Assembly: GCA_022496805.1 (NCBI GenBank)
Contig: CM040087.1
Coordinates: forward strand, 35,178,253-35,242,252
Length of the DNA: 64,000 nucleotides
DNA from: Pohlia nutans
Taxonomy: Eukaryota > Streptophyta > Bryopsida > Bryales > Mniaceae
Reading direction: 5' to 3'
Part shown: positions 11,125-23,502 of the stretch, piece after piece
Layout of the letters: every line of letters begins with the position of its first letter
Position numbering within the stretch: the stretch's first letter is position 1
The notes under the pieces: model-generated
The model's database searches: none
What the model saw: the letters and a program-made list of their open reading frames with translations, nothing else
Told to the model about the DNA's origin: nothing
Program-made: the position numbers and the translations under genes

Positions 11125-12352
11125 TTTGAGCAGCTCGAAAAAAGCTTGGAAGATCGAAAAATCGCTGCGGAGAGCGACCGGAGACCGACGCTGCGAGAGA
11201 GCGAAAGAGAGTACCCGGAGAAGAGAGAAAGCTCATGTAACGCGACCTAAGCCTCGTCAACGGCTCAGATCTTCCGAAAGATGATCTGGCGGCCCAGGAC
11301 CCGGCTTTTCCATCTTCACCCAGAGGGAGTCATACAACACTCAACCCTCTCTAATTGCGCATTTGTAATTGCACATTCTTAGAAATATCCTAAGAGCCAA
11401 GTTCCATGGGTGAAGTATCTCACGAAAAGAAAAAAATTTAGGAACTTTGGGGATGAAGTACTGCATTTCAAGTGAGCTATTGAGAAGAAAAAAAAGTGAT
11501 GGAGAAACTGTCATGAAGTATAGAGGGTTCTCAAGTCAATGATTCATAGCAACTTCTCCCTAACTAATCAAATCTGTTCACCTTTCACCCTAATAACCAA
11601 TCAAATTTCTTCACGTTTTTACCCATCAAATTTGTTCATGTTTCACCATGTTATCCAATCAAATTTGTTCATGTTCAAGTTTAGGGAACATACACAACTT
11701 CATGGCTGGTGGCCATACGAGACATTGAATCCCAAGTTTGACTTTTTCTCTCTTCTTGCCTACTTGCATAAACAACTTCTCAAGCCCGTGGAACTTGGCT
11801 CTAAGAATCTCTCATTTTGTGTACAGTTTGATTGTCAAGTTGCAAAAAGAAAAGAAAGTAATGCATATTTTTTAACCAACCTTTCTTTTATTGGCAAAAT
11901 TGCCAAGGAAAAGAACTACATTTTTACCCCCTTTATGTTGGAAGGAATCTCGGAAGGAATACTCAAAAATGATTCTCATGTAAGCCCGCATGTAAGTTGT
12001 TTCCAATAAAAGAAACTTTGTTTGCAATCTAGTCACGGCTTCATTCGTATTGGTCAATGATGAGTAAAAACTCATATGAATGATTTTAAAAACTCGTAAC
12101 AAAATAGTTAGTTGGAGTCAGAGTTTCATTCAAATAAAGGAAATATTAGGTAGTGATATTTCAAAAATTAGAAAATATTTCATCTACCAAGCATTATTAT
12201 TCAAAACATAAAAAATAAATATTGAATACAAACGTCTTGACTCTCAAGTGCAGATTTTTAATGAACTTGTTGAATTTTCACCTTTATATCTATTGAGTAC
12301 TCCTTTTGTGCTTTGTTCCTATCATCTTTGCACATAAATGGATGATTAATCC
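11125..12352. other. P2 upstream region and a MITE
   Basis: Positions 11125-11340 are the likely 5' UTR and promoter of P2 (AGAGAGCGAAAGAGAG purine-rich leader; no clear TATA). Positions about 11375-11808 have inverted ends: AGAGCCAAGTTCCATGGG near the left, CCCGTGGAACTTGGCTCT at the right, suggesting a roughly 430-bp non-autonomous DNA element. The rest is AT-rich with nothing recognised. Confidence 0.5.
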
Positions 12353-12356
12353 TTAA

Positions 12357-13734
12357 CCCCTAAATTTCCAACTGTTTAGAAAGTGGGAGATGTACAGAAA
12401 CAAAGTTGTTTTTCTCATTCGTCATTGACTTTCAATTGGTATAATGAATTTTTTACTAAAGATTTTTTGGGAAGTTTGTTTCATGCATGTGTGATCCGAT
12501 TAAAAAGAGGATGATTTGTGAAATTTTTATGCCTCATTTCATGTTGTAGTGATTCCCCAAATTTTTTGAAGATTTTAGTCTAAATGTGCTCTTGAAAAAA
12601 TCAACTCATAAAATTAAGCAACCAAAAAATCTTCAAAAATCACTACCATACGTGGAAGGCAAGGTTGGCACTTTCATGTCGGATAAATAATAAAAGTTCA
12701 AACAGTGGAGGTCGGCACTTTCAAAAATAATTATTAATTTTTTTTCTATTAATAACTAACATTGATTTTTTCTAGCGGCTAAACGTTTTCTTTTGTTTTT
12801 TGTCTACAATTCTTGTTGATTTCATTTTTGTTGATTTCGACAAAATACTTGATAAATTTATCGATTTATACTTGATAATTGATTTTTTCGGCAATTTTTT
12901 GGGGAATTATTTTACGCCGATCCTGCCTTCCAGGTACGGTATACTTAAAGTATTACATTCTAACCCATCACAAGAAATTGCATTCACGGATTTTCAATAT
13001 CTTATAAATAATCAAATTATAAATGAATTTTGAATTTGAAGTTTCAAATTTTATAGAAGAAATATTGGTGATAGCAATCGTAGATCTAACCATATGGATA
13101 GAATTTGAAATTCACAATGTACAACTTTTGTTCATACATGAAGTTCAAAATATCTCTATTAGTTGCATTTTATAATGCATCAACTGCCCAATCTAAGAGG
13201 GGTGAGGAAGTTACACGTTAAACGTCTATGAAGACCTAAGAGGTCATTGACCAAAAATCCCAATTTAGCACGTCAACATTCCATTCTTCATCAACATGTT
13301 GAACTAGAACACTCATTCAAATTGCATTATTTATCTAATGAAGTTGATCGTTTGTAAAAATAATGAATATTGAGTAAGAAATAGACATGAAAAACTGGAG
13401 CTTTATCCAAAATCAACAAAACTTTGACCATCCATATGTCAATGAGTTTGTCTTATCAAGTTTTTTATTCAATGTGTCAAATAAAAATTTCTATCATTTT
13501 ATTCAAAATTTTCTTATTTTAGACTAATATCGCCATTCAAAAATGAGAAAAACAAAATAGTAATGAGAAGAGCATATTGTGATGACCTACTTTGGATCAA
13601 TGATAAAAATAGCTAAAATGATCAATTGGGGTAAAATTTAACATCATTGACTTCCTTTTGGTACTACTTATGAAAAGCAATAAGAAATCTCAAAAAATGG
13701 CCGTAATCGAAGAAAATCTTTGGACATTCAAGGG
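12357..13734. mobile_element. Compound TTAA-flanked element block
   Basis: TTAA at 12353-12356 and 13735-13738, ends CCCCTAAATTTCC and GGACATTCAAGGG. An internal TTAA near 13217-13220 divides it. The left part (about 12440-13216) is homologous to the right arm of 38663-39796, and the right part (13221-13734) to 48345-48905. It is therefore probably two adjacent or nested elements. Confidence 0.65.
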
Positions 13735-13783
13735 TTAAGTGGGAAATGATAGTGCATTTGCCATGCAAAACTTCTTCATATTA

Positions 13784-14163
13784 GAGTTATCCGCAAAGTG
13801 GTCTACAGTGGGGTGACTGAACCACAGTTTGTGAAAAGAGAGGTTGAGAACACAATAAAAGTAGACATGTCAGATGCTGTAAATAAATTAGAGGTCTGAA
13901 GTTTAAAAGCACCAAAAACGGTGTTCAAAAATTTCCCAACCTCAGTTTCTATTCTCATGGATGCTCTGTCACATGGAGTTTCCTTGGATCTATTTTTTTA
14001 AAAATCAAAGCTTTTGAAAACTCATTCACTGAAATAGTAACTCACAGCCCCAACCGGGAACTCATATGTACTTTATGATCTTGTAAATTCTGAGGCCAAT
14101 TTTCGTATCCCAAGAATTTTGCCAAACTAACGCTCAATCCCCCTGTGAGTTTGCGGAAAACTC
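13784..14163. mobile_element. TA-flanked MITE, GAGTTATCC ends
   Basis: TA at 13782-13783 and 14164-14165. The 14-bp ends GAGTTATCCGCAAA and TTTGCGGAAAACTC match with one mismatch. The 380-bp interior has no ORF. TA duplication suggests a Tc1/mariner-type source. Confidence 0.75.
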
Positions 14164-14251
14164 TATTCTGTTCTTTATATACTAGGACAGTTATTTCCGG
14201 ACACATAACATTCAGTAGTCTTTGAGTGTGTTGCCCTTCCTTGCATGGAAT

Positions 14252-14312
14252 GATGTGGAATATCCCACATCATTTCATCCTTCCAACGAAATGATGTGGG
14301 ATATTCCACATC
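14252..14312. repeat. 25-bp perfect inverted repeat of palindromic units
   Basis: Positions 14252-14276 are the exact reverse complement of 14288-14312. Each arm is also close to self-palindromic around GGRATATYCC. Confidence 0.8.
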
Positions 14313-14376
14313 CCAATAGTAGCTATGGGGGCACGTGGCATCAAGCAAGAGCAAGCAACCATGGTGCACAGTAATC

Positions 14377-14545
14377 GAAAGCACAATTCAACAATGTTTT
14401 TTCATTGTTTATTTGATTGATTCTCAACTCAATAGTGTTTCGTCATTGAAAGCACAATTCAACAGTGTTTTTTCATTGTTTATTTGATTGATTCTCACTC
14501 AATAGTGTTTCGTCATTGTTTATTTGATTCAATAGTTCTTTCAAT
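14377..14545. repeat. Tandem repeat, about 71-bp unit, 2.3 copies
   Basis: The unit starting GAAAGCACAATTCAACA recurs at 14448 with few changes, and a third partial copy ends with TTTATTTGATTCAATAG. It lies about 400 bp upstream of the small two-exon gene. Confidence 0.8.
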
Positions 14546-14919
14546 TAGAAATCACTGGTCACTCTATATATAAAGGTGGATGAAACTTAAAAGGCAGTCT
14601 CTTTGAAGGCTACTGAATGTTATGCAGAGGGAGTTAACTTACATAGTACCGGTATTATACAAAATACAGTGGGTGCATCGTCCCCACTTCCCAGGCACCA
14701 GGGATGTGATATTACAGAATGTGATAATAAAGAGGTTTGAGTCCGCAGCGGGTAATGCAGAGTCGAAGTTGCAAGATTGCATTGCAGTGAATTCGAGGGC
14801 TTTGTGGTTGCGATTTGCTCATCTTTTCTGACACTGGTTGCGGTTTGGAGAAATGCAGTCTGAAGGTGTAGGCAAGTAGTTGTAGCGATTTTATTCTCTC
14901 GATGTAAAGAGAAGGAAAT

Positions 14920-15879
14920 ATGTCGTGTGATGCTTGGAAGCAGATAGGCAAGGCCATGGCGGCCACTTATGCGCTCATGGGGTTCGCATGGTGGTGGGAT
15001 GAAACGGCTCCGCTGGGCTGGTGGACTTTGAAACCCCGAACCAAGGTACGTCGTTTGTTTTCTATCAGTCGTGCATTCCCTAAACCCTAAACCCTAAGTT
15101 TTGTTTGTCAAATGTTACTGAGGCTTGTTTTGATCGAGAAATGGCATGTACTCCCTCCGCGAGTTAAAATAGATGATACTTTTGAGAGAAAAAATTGTCT
15201 TAAATTACTTGATGCAAATCATTTATTCAATTTGGACTTCTTGTTTTACAGATTCTAACAAAGCAAAATCACAAGACAGGTGCACACATGAAGTGATTTT
15301 TTATTTATTATTTTATTTTTCTCATGTGTAGAACCCTATAACTATTGCAATCACCTATTTTCATAGTTTCTACCATGCAATGTCGTAAACTCAAGAAAGC
15401 TTTAGGCTATTATACAACATGAACATTATACAACATGAACAAGTATGATACTGCTTGGACGAAGAACTACTTTGAAATAGACACTTAATGTATTAAGATA
15501 TTTGATGAAATCATTCTAGGTTGCGTAATTTTTAATCTTTTTCAAAAGCGTCATCTATTATGGGACGGAGGGAGTAGTAATTCTTCAAATCGTGCAGGAA
15601 GAAAGGGATATGGCGGAATCATACGAACGCAGGGTGTTCCCCTATCCTGGTGACAAAGAAGCCGTGAAGGAGTTCATAGAGAAAGGTGGTGCTTCTGGCA
15701 CAACCATAGGGACGAAATCCGACCGACAGAGAGCTGGAGATGATAGAGTGTCCGAGCTCCAGAAGCAGAAGTTCGAAAGGGAAGCGCAAAAGCTCTGGTC
15801 ACGAATGCAGCAAGAAGCCATGCGAGAGTTTCAGGAACAAGGTTTTGAGCCTCTGGTTACAGAGAATACGAAGCTCTAA
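14920..15879 (+). CDS. Small conserved plant protein of unknown function
   Basis: Two exons, 14920-15045 and 15598-15879, join in phase 0 at AAG|GTACG and TGCAG|GAAG and encode 135 residues. The N-terminal part (WKQIGKAMAATYALMGFAWW, then WDETAPLGWWTLKPR) has a short hydrophobic Trp-rich stretch that could be a membrane anchor. A charged middle follows (YERRVFPYPGDKEAVKEF), then a Gly-Thr turn (GTTIGTKSD) and a Gln/Lys-rich helix (QKFEREAQKLWSRMQQEAMR). I recall similar single-anchor proteins across land plants and suspect a mitochondrial membrane location, but no named function is assigned. The 552-bp intron is mostly one MITE. The start is the first ATG, followed directly by this conserved N-terminus. 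Confidence 0.82.
15078..15096 (+). repeat. Short telomere-type repeat (CCCTAAA) in intron
   Basis: Just under three CCCTAAA units lie 33 bp after the exon 1 donor of the small conserved gene. This could be a telo-box regulatory motif or a chance interstitial repeat. Confidence 0.6.
15151..15574. mobile_element. Stowaway-like MITE filling an intron
   Basis: TA at 15149-15150 and 15575-15576. The ends are CTCCCTCCGCGAGTTAAAAT and its inverted partner ending GGGACGGAGGGAG. Both ends continue with AGATGA(C/T)(A/G)CTTTT. At 424 bp it makes up about 77% of the intron of the small conserved gene. Confidence 0.85.
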
Positions 15880-16176
15880 TAATATGTGTATGATTTTGCA
15901 ATTTTCATACCATTGAAGTAGACTCAATTATCTCACCAACGCACTTTACGATTTTGGATTTGGATAATTTTTCAGCCCGGAGTGCCGTTTCGAAATCTGC
16001 TATTCCTGCAGTGTTTCAGCTCTGAAACAGAGCGTATTCCCGGGTACTGTACAATAGAGACCACTTTGCAGAATGTAGAGGAAACCCTAATCCACTCCAA
16101 GTCTTTGTTTTATCCAATTTAATGATGTATCATTTAATTTCTTCTTCTGTGTGAAGTGTGATGAATCTTTTCTTAA

Positions 16177-16408
16177 CCCTTAAAGGACCATAAGGCCTCC
16201 TGAGGGCTTCATGTTTTTTTTTAGTATTTTTGAGTAGGTTTTAAGTAGATTTTCTATTGTTCAAATTTATTTATTTTTTATTCAACATATGTGATATTCT
16301 TCACTAATTCCACCAATATAAAATTTATTCCCATTTAAATTAATTTTTTCACAATATGATCGATGAAATCTGTCATTTTAAAACCATGAATCCTTGGTCC
16401 TTTGGGGG
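16177..16408. mobile_element. TTAA-flanked MITE, AAAGGACC family
   Basis: TTAA at 16173-16176 and 16409-16412. Ends CCCTTAAAGGACCATAAGG and CCTTGGTCCTTTGGGGG are inverted. The 232-bp interior includes the words CAATATGATCGATGAAA and TTCTTCACTAATTC, shared in either orientation with 29489-29682 and 23280-23498. Confidence 0.85.
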
Positions 16409-16412
16409 TTAA

Positions 16413-18848
16413 ATTGGAATGGCGGATACAAAAGTCAGAGATGATGGTTGCACTCAAAATTTCAAATTGAGATTTTGTGCTCAATTCTCAACCAAACTTT
16501 TTGAGTGATATCTTATTGTAAATGTCTCTTGTTGGAAACGCGCTTCTAATGAGCAATAATGTCCCTCCTAACTTGAAGTGTTAGCCTTCACAAGAAGGTG
16601 TGGGGTGAATATGACAACAAAATACATAGAGAGCCCACTACAAGGAGAAGGTGTCGCTTTTCACTCCTTCTGTGAGTCAAATGGTGCCACTTTGCACTCA
16701 CCTCTGCTTGTGGTGGCCCATATTAAGCAATTCAATTTTTATTTTTATTTTTGAGATTTCTTGTTCATTTCTAGGTCAAATCATTGTTAGATCTTACAAA
16801 CCATGTCTTGATTCTTAGTATTCAGATTGCAGTGACCTATTGAAGTTTGCTGGCTGGGGTTTCAAATGACGTCAGCATTGCTTGCATACCGTACCCACCA
16901 ATCAGGGTCGGCAGTTTATGTCTAATGATTTTATTTTTCTCCTAATTATGCAAAACAATTCATGATATTTACTCATACATTTTTTTTCACTGTCTAGAGA
17001 ATCTTTTTAAAATATGGAAAAAAAGAATTCCTAAAAATTTGGGCTTCTCTTTTTATAATGCGTTTTTGTCGACCCTGACAGCCAAGTACAATAGTTTCAC
17101 AGAGTGATGTTACAAAGTTTCATTCATTGCATTGAGAAGGCATGATGTGGGGTCTTCATCATACAAAAGGTGTGAATGATGAGGATCTTAACAGATATTC
17201 AAGATTAGGTCTCTTGGACGTTTAGGTTTGAGTGTATGGAACAAAAGTAGGGGAGAAAGCATGAAACTTTTCATATCTATGTCTTTTCATCATATGAGGG
17301 ACACTTATTTTTAGTGTTGCCGCTTCCCTTTTGAATGATAGAACCTCAAGTAAGTAGGGCATGTTAGAAATCAATGCAATAACATGAAGTGATTTGCATT
17401 TAGATGCCATTAATGTAGCCGGAATCCATGCAAATATACTTGGATGAAATGAACCTCAATCTAACTTGCATTATTTCCATTTGACAATGAATAAGTATTC
17501 AAGGTTTTTAGGAAGAAATGAATCGAAACTGCTAAAAAGAGTTTTTTTTCCATGGGAGTAAAGTAAAACAAGGCATTGAAGTGTGAAAATCCACGTGTAA
17601 TTTTATTTTATTTCATTTTATTCAATAAATTTGTTATATAGATGCCAAATGCCACTTTAATGTCCAAACGTTCAAATTAAGCTACTTCTAATTATCTCCT
17701 TTCTCATTGGTTAATGAAGCTTCCTATTTATATGAAAAGCTTTTAATTTCTGAAAGACCACCAAAAGTTTAGAGCTCCAATAGATGAAAGTTGCTATTAT
17801 TATGAATCTTCTCCAACAAAGATCTAAAACACCTTTTACAATTCCAACCAATGAATGAAGAAAATCAAGGTGCAGATGAACAAAGTTGTGAAGTTAAGGT
17901 TTGTTTTGGTTTGTAACCCCCTCTTTGGTCCACATTGAACACATTTCAATTTTTTCCTAAATTGCATTTAAATTCTTGTTCAACTTTGTGCATTTTTCAA
18001 ATGAAAAATAATTATAGTTGCATATGTACAATGTGCGAATAAACTTGTAAAGGCTAGAGGAGTTGTTTCCAAAAAACAAACCAATACTACCACCTACTTA
18101 TACGTCGGGAAAGTGTTTTTTTGGTGTGTGCATACATCCGTGAAATCACCAAGATGGTTCCACATCAAACTCGTGTTTACTTTTGGATTTTTGCGTTAAT
18201 ATGAAAAGCATTATGTTTTATAAATAATTTTCTTAATAGTACCCTAGTATACAAAAGTAGAATATTAAGACAGTTCTACATAGAATTGTTTATTTTTATT
18301 AATAAAATTAGTGTCATTTTTATAATGATTTCAATACATTGTGAATGTAGAATTCAAATTTAATTTCAGTATTTTATTTTTATTAACTACAAGAGAAGTG
18401 AATATATTAAAAGGAAAAGTGTCAATGCATGTAGACAATGCATGTAGGTAAGTAGGTTGCCTTAACCAAAAAGTTAGCTCATAAGTTACCACTTGTCCAA
18501 GTGGAGGCGCACGGGTCTCTTTGAGTTTATTCTTGATTAAGATGTTCTTCATGGCTTCATCTACATGATATCACTAAGTTTATTTTTAATTAAATAGTAA
18601 AATGTCAAGAAATTATTAAAGGGCAATATTTAGTATAGAAGAAATAGACATTGACTACAAGAAAAGTGTGTTAACTTCATGAAAAGTGTGATGGACCAAA
18701 AGACCAAGGATTCATGTGTTTATTAAAAATAAAAACATTCAATTGATCATATTGTAAAAAATACAAATCAAATAGAACCAAATTTAATATCACCACAATT
18801 AGTAAAAGAACATGAACATTGTGAAATATACTTAGTGTGTTGTATTAA
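16413..18848. other. AT-rich intergenic DNA
   Basis: No gene, RNA or complete element was recognised. Positions 18690-18800 contain a diverged AAAGACCAAGGATTCATG end and the AATTGATCATATTGTA motif of the AAAGGACC family, so at least one broken TTAA element is present. Confidence 0.4.
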
Positions 18849-19400
18849 CCCTTAAGCGTCCACACTACAGGTACTTGGTCAAATCTCATCAATTCCTCAC
18901 ATGTTAAATATATTATATGTTTTTGGTAATTTTTTCATATAAGTAATTGTTAAATCCATTTACCGTGTTTTTTACATAATCTTGTAAAATGAAAATGAAT
19001 ACTATAAGATTTTGCAGAGTTTTTCTCTTGTAAAAATCATAGTAAGTACAAAAATTATTGAAAATAGTGTGAAGTTTTCAAGGAAAATGTAATTAATAGT
19101 GATGAAAAACAAGGTGAAGATGGCATGCTTCTTGCGCTTACCTCAAAATAAATTTGATAAAAAAAACGTTCTCTGCAATGTATATTTGAATTTCAGGGTT
19201 TCGAGCTCTAATGTGCTATTAAATCCGCAATTTTAACAACATCAAAGAATGATTGATTTGATTCGAAAGTGGATGATAGCTCCCACACTTTCTTTGTTAA
19301 GATCATTTTCATATAAAATTAGGAACTTTGTGAAAATTAGCATTTGACTAAAAAAACAACCAAACATGACTTCACGGGGCTCAATTTGCACGCTTAAGGG
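18849..19400. mobile_element. TTAA-flanked MITE, CCCTTAAGCGT family
   Basis: TTAA at 18845-18848 and 19401-19404. Ends CCCTTAAGCGTCC and GCACGCTTAAGGG are inverted with one mismatch in 13. It is 552 bp with no ORF. Confidence 0.85.
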
Positions 19401-19404
19401 TTAA

Positions 19405-20227
19405 AACATCATTGATTGGTATAAGCTCCCTAATGATCCCAAATGATCATTAGTTAAACAATTTCTATAAATATTCAAATATTTATAGATAAATACATAT
19501 AAACTTGATGTTCGTTCTTTTATTTTAATTTCATACGAAAAAAACCATTTTTAAATTTTTTTAAACACATAATCTTTATTGTTTTAAAAATCATAATGTA
19601 AAAATAAGTATAAAGTGACATGAAAACTAAAATTTTGATATCTAAAATTTTGATCTAACCAAAATTGCGTTGACTTTAGTTCAAAAACGGAATTTAAAAA
19701 ATGAGGTCATAGATTTAAGAAACATGTAAATATCAAAAATCACCAAGTCAAGAGTATCTCATTTCAAATTCATTCCAACAAATTTTATTCAAAAGATGTT
19801 CATATTTCTTTTGTAATCATATTTAGAAAGAGTTTTTATTTTCAACTTTCAAATTTATAATAATCTATTGGTGATAGTCTCTGTGACTTTAACCATACAA
19901 ATGGAATCTAAAATTAAAAATCTACAACTTTCATAATTTGTACATCAATTTCAAAACATTCCTCCAAATAATATTTAATAATTATTTTTCTCAAATCGTC
20001 AATCCCAGAAACACATTGTGACCATTAGGAGTTAATGACTGAAGGACTAAGGATTCATGCTCTAATTATAAAAACAACATTCAATTGATCATATTGTAAA
20101 AACTACAATTCAAATGCAACCAAATTTAACATCAACAAAATTAGTAAAGAACATGAATACTATGAAATATAATGAAATATTAAAACATGATTGATTGGTA
20201 TAAACTCCTAACATTTTGTCTAGTTCT
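19405..20227. other. Truncated TTAA-element relatives
   Basis: Positions about 19660-20033 are homologous to the right half of 25813-26393 (shared ACCAAAATTGCGTTGACT, AATGAGGTCATA, AAGAGTATCTCATTTCAAA) and end in GACCATTAGGAG before TTAA. A second fragment with GGACTAAGGATTCATG follows at 20040-20200. The left ends are missing or decayed. Confidence 0.5.
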
Positions 20228-21431
20228 CTAAATGCTTCTATGCACCGTAGGCAGAGGATTGAGAGTGAGACTCATGGAAGTTCCATACAAGCTCCATCTA
20301 CACCAATATTTGGGTTTTGGAATATTCTTGCTTTGAATCCACTCACACCACTTGGAATTCACCAGATCGTACGCCACGAAGGCGCTGCTCACCAACGAGA
20401 AAACAATGAAGTTTCCACATCCCACCACGACAATCTTAAAGTACTCGCGCTCCTCACAAAGTTTGTTGCTCTTGTCCATAGACACCAGCACCGTGCACGA
20501 GAATGTTGCGCCGTCCACCTCCCACAGCTCGATCCTATCTTTCAGGAATATAGCAATGAACAAGCGCCCGAGCGTCGTCGCCAGCTGCAGGGAGGCAACC
20601 TCCAACGGGAACTCCACGCCTGTGTCACACCACTCACTACGCGTTGTCGTTGTGTTCAAAACAAACAAGTGAGCTTGAACATTTGTGCGGATAAATAACC
20701 CAAAAGATTGTAAACAGAGAGAACTTCAGGTGGAGGATATTCGACACATATAACGTTGCAGGTGGTTGCGGAAGCTCTCGTCAGACACCGACATTGGAGT
20801 CGAACCGTTTCGACAGATAGTCTGTAATAACATACAGTGAGAACGGCGAGTAATTCTCTGCGACCACCAATACAAACAATATCCACCCCGATCTAAGTAC
20901 TTTGAAACCCAAGAGTGGTGGAAGCTCCACAACGCAACCCGTCATCGGGTTAACGGCTGTTATTTTCTCCGAATGGAAACCAAGGAATACACAGATGAAG
21001 CCCTTGTCCGCCGCATTGGTTATGCATTCCTCCTCAATTCCGTGAAGACGGCCTAATTTATCTTTTGTATTGAGAAACTGCATGTTGAACAGGAAGCATT
21101 GGCGCGTGCTGGGGTCGTAAACCTCCCAGCTTGGTAGTACTAGATTTTTCAAGCTGCCAACGCCAATGTCCAGGATCTCAGGCGTTCTGAACACATACAT
21201 CGCTTTCGGTCGCGCTTTGAGCTCCTCCACGATGTTATTCCAAGCGCGAGAGATGAGGTGCTCTACGAGGTCGTTCCAAGCGGGACTGATGGTACGGAAT
21301 CGACAGAGTTCAAGAATCGAAAAGGAGCCCAAGATTTCCACATGTAGATTTGGGAGGAAATCTTTCCACAGCTCTTCGTCCATAATCAAGTTCCCTTGAT
21401 CAGCTGCCAAGTGAGATTCATGAGATTCCAT
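20228..21431 (-). pseudogene. F-box gene, frame-broken
   Basis: F-box proteins bring substrates to SCF ubiquitin ligases. The ATG at 21431 opens MESHESHLAADQ, then an F-box at about residues 20-55 (LWKDFLPNLHVEILGSFSIL, ELCRFRTISPAWNDLVEHL). A beta-propeller-like region follows (WEVYDPSTRQCFLF, ITAVNPMTGCVVELPPLLGF). The frame stops at 20781 after FDSNVGV. Homologous-looking sequence goes on in a second frame (ICVEYPPPEVLSVYN) and then a third (HLFVLNTTTTRSEWCDTGVE to the stop at 20228). Two small frameshifts or a roughly 100-nt intron could explain this; the splice signals are weak, so I favour a pseudogene. A TTAA element begins 31 bp upstream of the ATG. Confidence 0.7.
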
Positions 21432-21462
21432 CTCTCTGAAACAAATTACATTTATAAGTTAA

Positions 21463-22398
21463 CCTCTAAAGGCCCTTAAAAGCCAAAATGGCTTTTTGCT
21501 GTTTCAGGCAGCTTAATTAGATGGAAGGTCTAAATTAATAATTTTAGACTATAATTTGGCGTGGGCATGGTCATACATACAAGGTGTGTGTGGTAAAAAT
21601 TACAAAGTCAAATTCGGATTTTATAATTTTTTTATTGAAATTTTTGGTTTCAAGCCCAACTGGGGCAGAAAAAAACTTTTTATTATAATCATTTTTTCAA
21701 TTTTTTTTGGAGACATGCTCTTCACCACATTTAGGCTCAGAATTTGAAGTGACCCATGTTGATTATATTCTTGGCTTGACAAGGGCAGCCTCCAAAATAA
21801 AGAACAACAACCTCCAAGGTTTTTTGTAATTTCACATTCTTTTCTTTCGAAATTTGTCAAAATTTGAGATTTTGAAATTTTTTAAAAATAATTTCGCCTA
21901 AAATTTATAAAATCATAGAGGTACCTAATCACCGTTCATTTTTTTTTTCCAAAAATCAAATACAATTAATGTGATGCATGTTTCACCAAATTGCCATTTT
22001 TATACCTTCTTCCAGAAATTAATTGCATGAAGGTTTGAAACGCGTAATGAGTCTCTAAAAATTTTCATGAGCGTACCCAACTTAGTTATCTACATGGAAA
22101 AAAATATGAGCAAGATGTTTGGAGTAACAATCTTCAAGTCCCCCTTTGCACTATGGAGACAATGCCTCCCAGGCAATGCCCAGAAATTTTTTTGCACAAA
22201 CTTTGGATGTTACAATCTTGCAAATGATAAACATCTAACAGTCAATTTTTGAAACAAGTAGCTATGAATAGGCTTAGGTACAAGATCTTACGGTTGGAAT
22301 TCTAAAAGAAGTAAAAAAACTTGGTTCACATCCCCGGGAGTACATAGAGGTAGAAAATCGCAGTTTCAAACTCCCAAAAACACAAGGAAATTTAGGGG
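21463..22398. mobile_element. TTAA-flanked 936-bp element, copy A
   Basis: TTAA at 21459-21462 and 22399-22402. Ends CCTCTAAAGGCCC and GGAAATTTAGGGG. It aligns along its whole length with 36934-37871, differing by scattered substitutions and small indels. No transposase frame; the longest frames are about 60-80 codons. It lies directly 5' of the broken F-box gene. Confidence 0.9.
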
Positions 22399-22708
22399 TT
22401 AACAATTGAAATGAATTTAGTACAATTACTTCATTTCATAAACCAACATAATAAAAGATTGGAAAAAAACGGTTTCTAAGAACAAATGCTTTAGACTTAC
22501 TTTACACAACATATCCAAAGGATTGAAGTACAATATCTTGTTGGATCTTTATGGAGCTGTTGCATGAGCTTTTACATGAAAATCCTAAGTATGCAACTTT
22601 TATTTTTAAATACTGTATTTTTAATCAATGCTTATGCAATTTTAAATGATACAATGTACTGGCTGTTCTAATTTAATCATCTCGTCTATTTTCTTCACTT
22701 TCACTTAA

Positions 22709-23498
22709 CCCCTAAAAGACCAAGGACTAGGTTTTCACCCTTTGATGCTCCTGCGTCCAATATTTGGACGACGAACATATTTAAGTTGTTCGATTCTCAT
22801 CCGAATTAGATAGTTTTCATCCACATAAATTTCTCTTGGTTCTTGTGCAAGTTTACTATCTATTGTACGGTTTGGATTCTTAAAATGAGTTATTATGATT
22901 TTTGGAAAAATCACACAATTGGTTTATGTCAAGTTTCATTCTTAGTTCAAAAAGTGAGACCTAAAACATGATTTTCCAAAATAATTAGAATCAAATAATG
23001 GAAACCATACCATCTCACAAAGCATGTCATTCCAATTTCATTACAATATTAAATTATTATTTTTGTGTTAATGCGGGATTTTTAATTGCATTTCAAGAGA
23101 AAACCTTGCCGAAATAATTAAAAATACTTAATAAAAAAATATGATAAATCCAACTGTACAGATGTGATCTTCACGTTGACATTTACAACTTTTCTTTGTA
23201 CATCAACTCTACTTTTGTTATTCACCTAACATTTTATATCGTTTCTTTGAAAACAGTGTTGAATTGGGACCTTAAAGGGTTAATTGATCATATTGCGAAA
23301 TTGACAAATTCAATTGATCATATTGCAAAAATGTAATTCAGATGGTTGCAAATTTTATATCATCAAAACTAGTGAAGAACGTTGCATATGTTGGTCAAAA
23401 TATAATTAAGTTTAAACAAAACAAAGTCCACATAGAATCTACTAAAATTGCTTTAAAAAAACATGAGGTTTAATTTGGACTTCTTGGTCCTTTAGAGG
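22709..23498. mobile_element. TTAA-flanked MITE of the AAAGGACC family, interrupted
   Basis: TTAA at 22705-22708 and 23499-23502. Ends CCCCTAAAAGACCAAGG and CTTCTTGGTCCTTTAGAGG. Without the insert at 22738-23279 it is about 245 bp and resembles 29489-29682 (GGTTTT, AATTGATCATATTG, CTTCTTGGTCCTTTAG). Confidence 0.8.
22738..23279. mobile_element. Nested TTAA element inside the preceding MITE
   Basis: It begins CCCTTTGATGCTCC after TTCA (a one-base change from TTAA) and ends GGGACCTTAAAGGG before TTAA. The right half is homologous, in reverse orientation, to a broken copy at about 24907-25130. Length 542 bp. Confidence 0.75.
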
Positions 23499-23502
23499 TT
23501 AA

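Noticed and set aside
15078..15096. Interstitial telomere
   Set aside because: Fewer than three repeat units; more likely a telo-box-type motif.
21556..21860. Frames of 63-79 codons conserved between the two 937-bp elements
   Set aside because: Conservation follows from recent element duplication; no start context or domain, and frames differ in length between copies.
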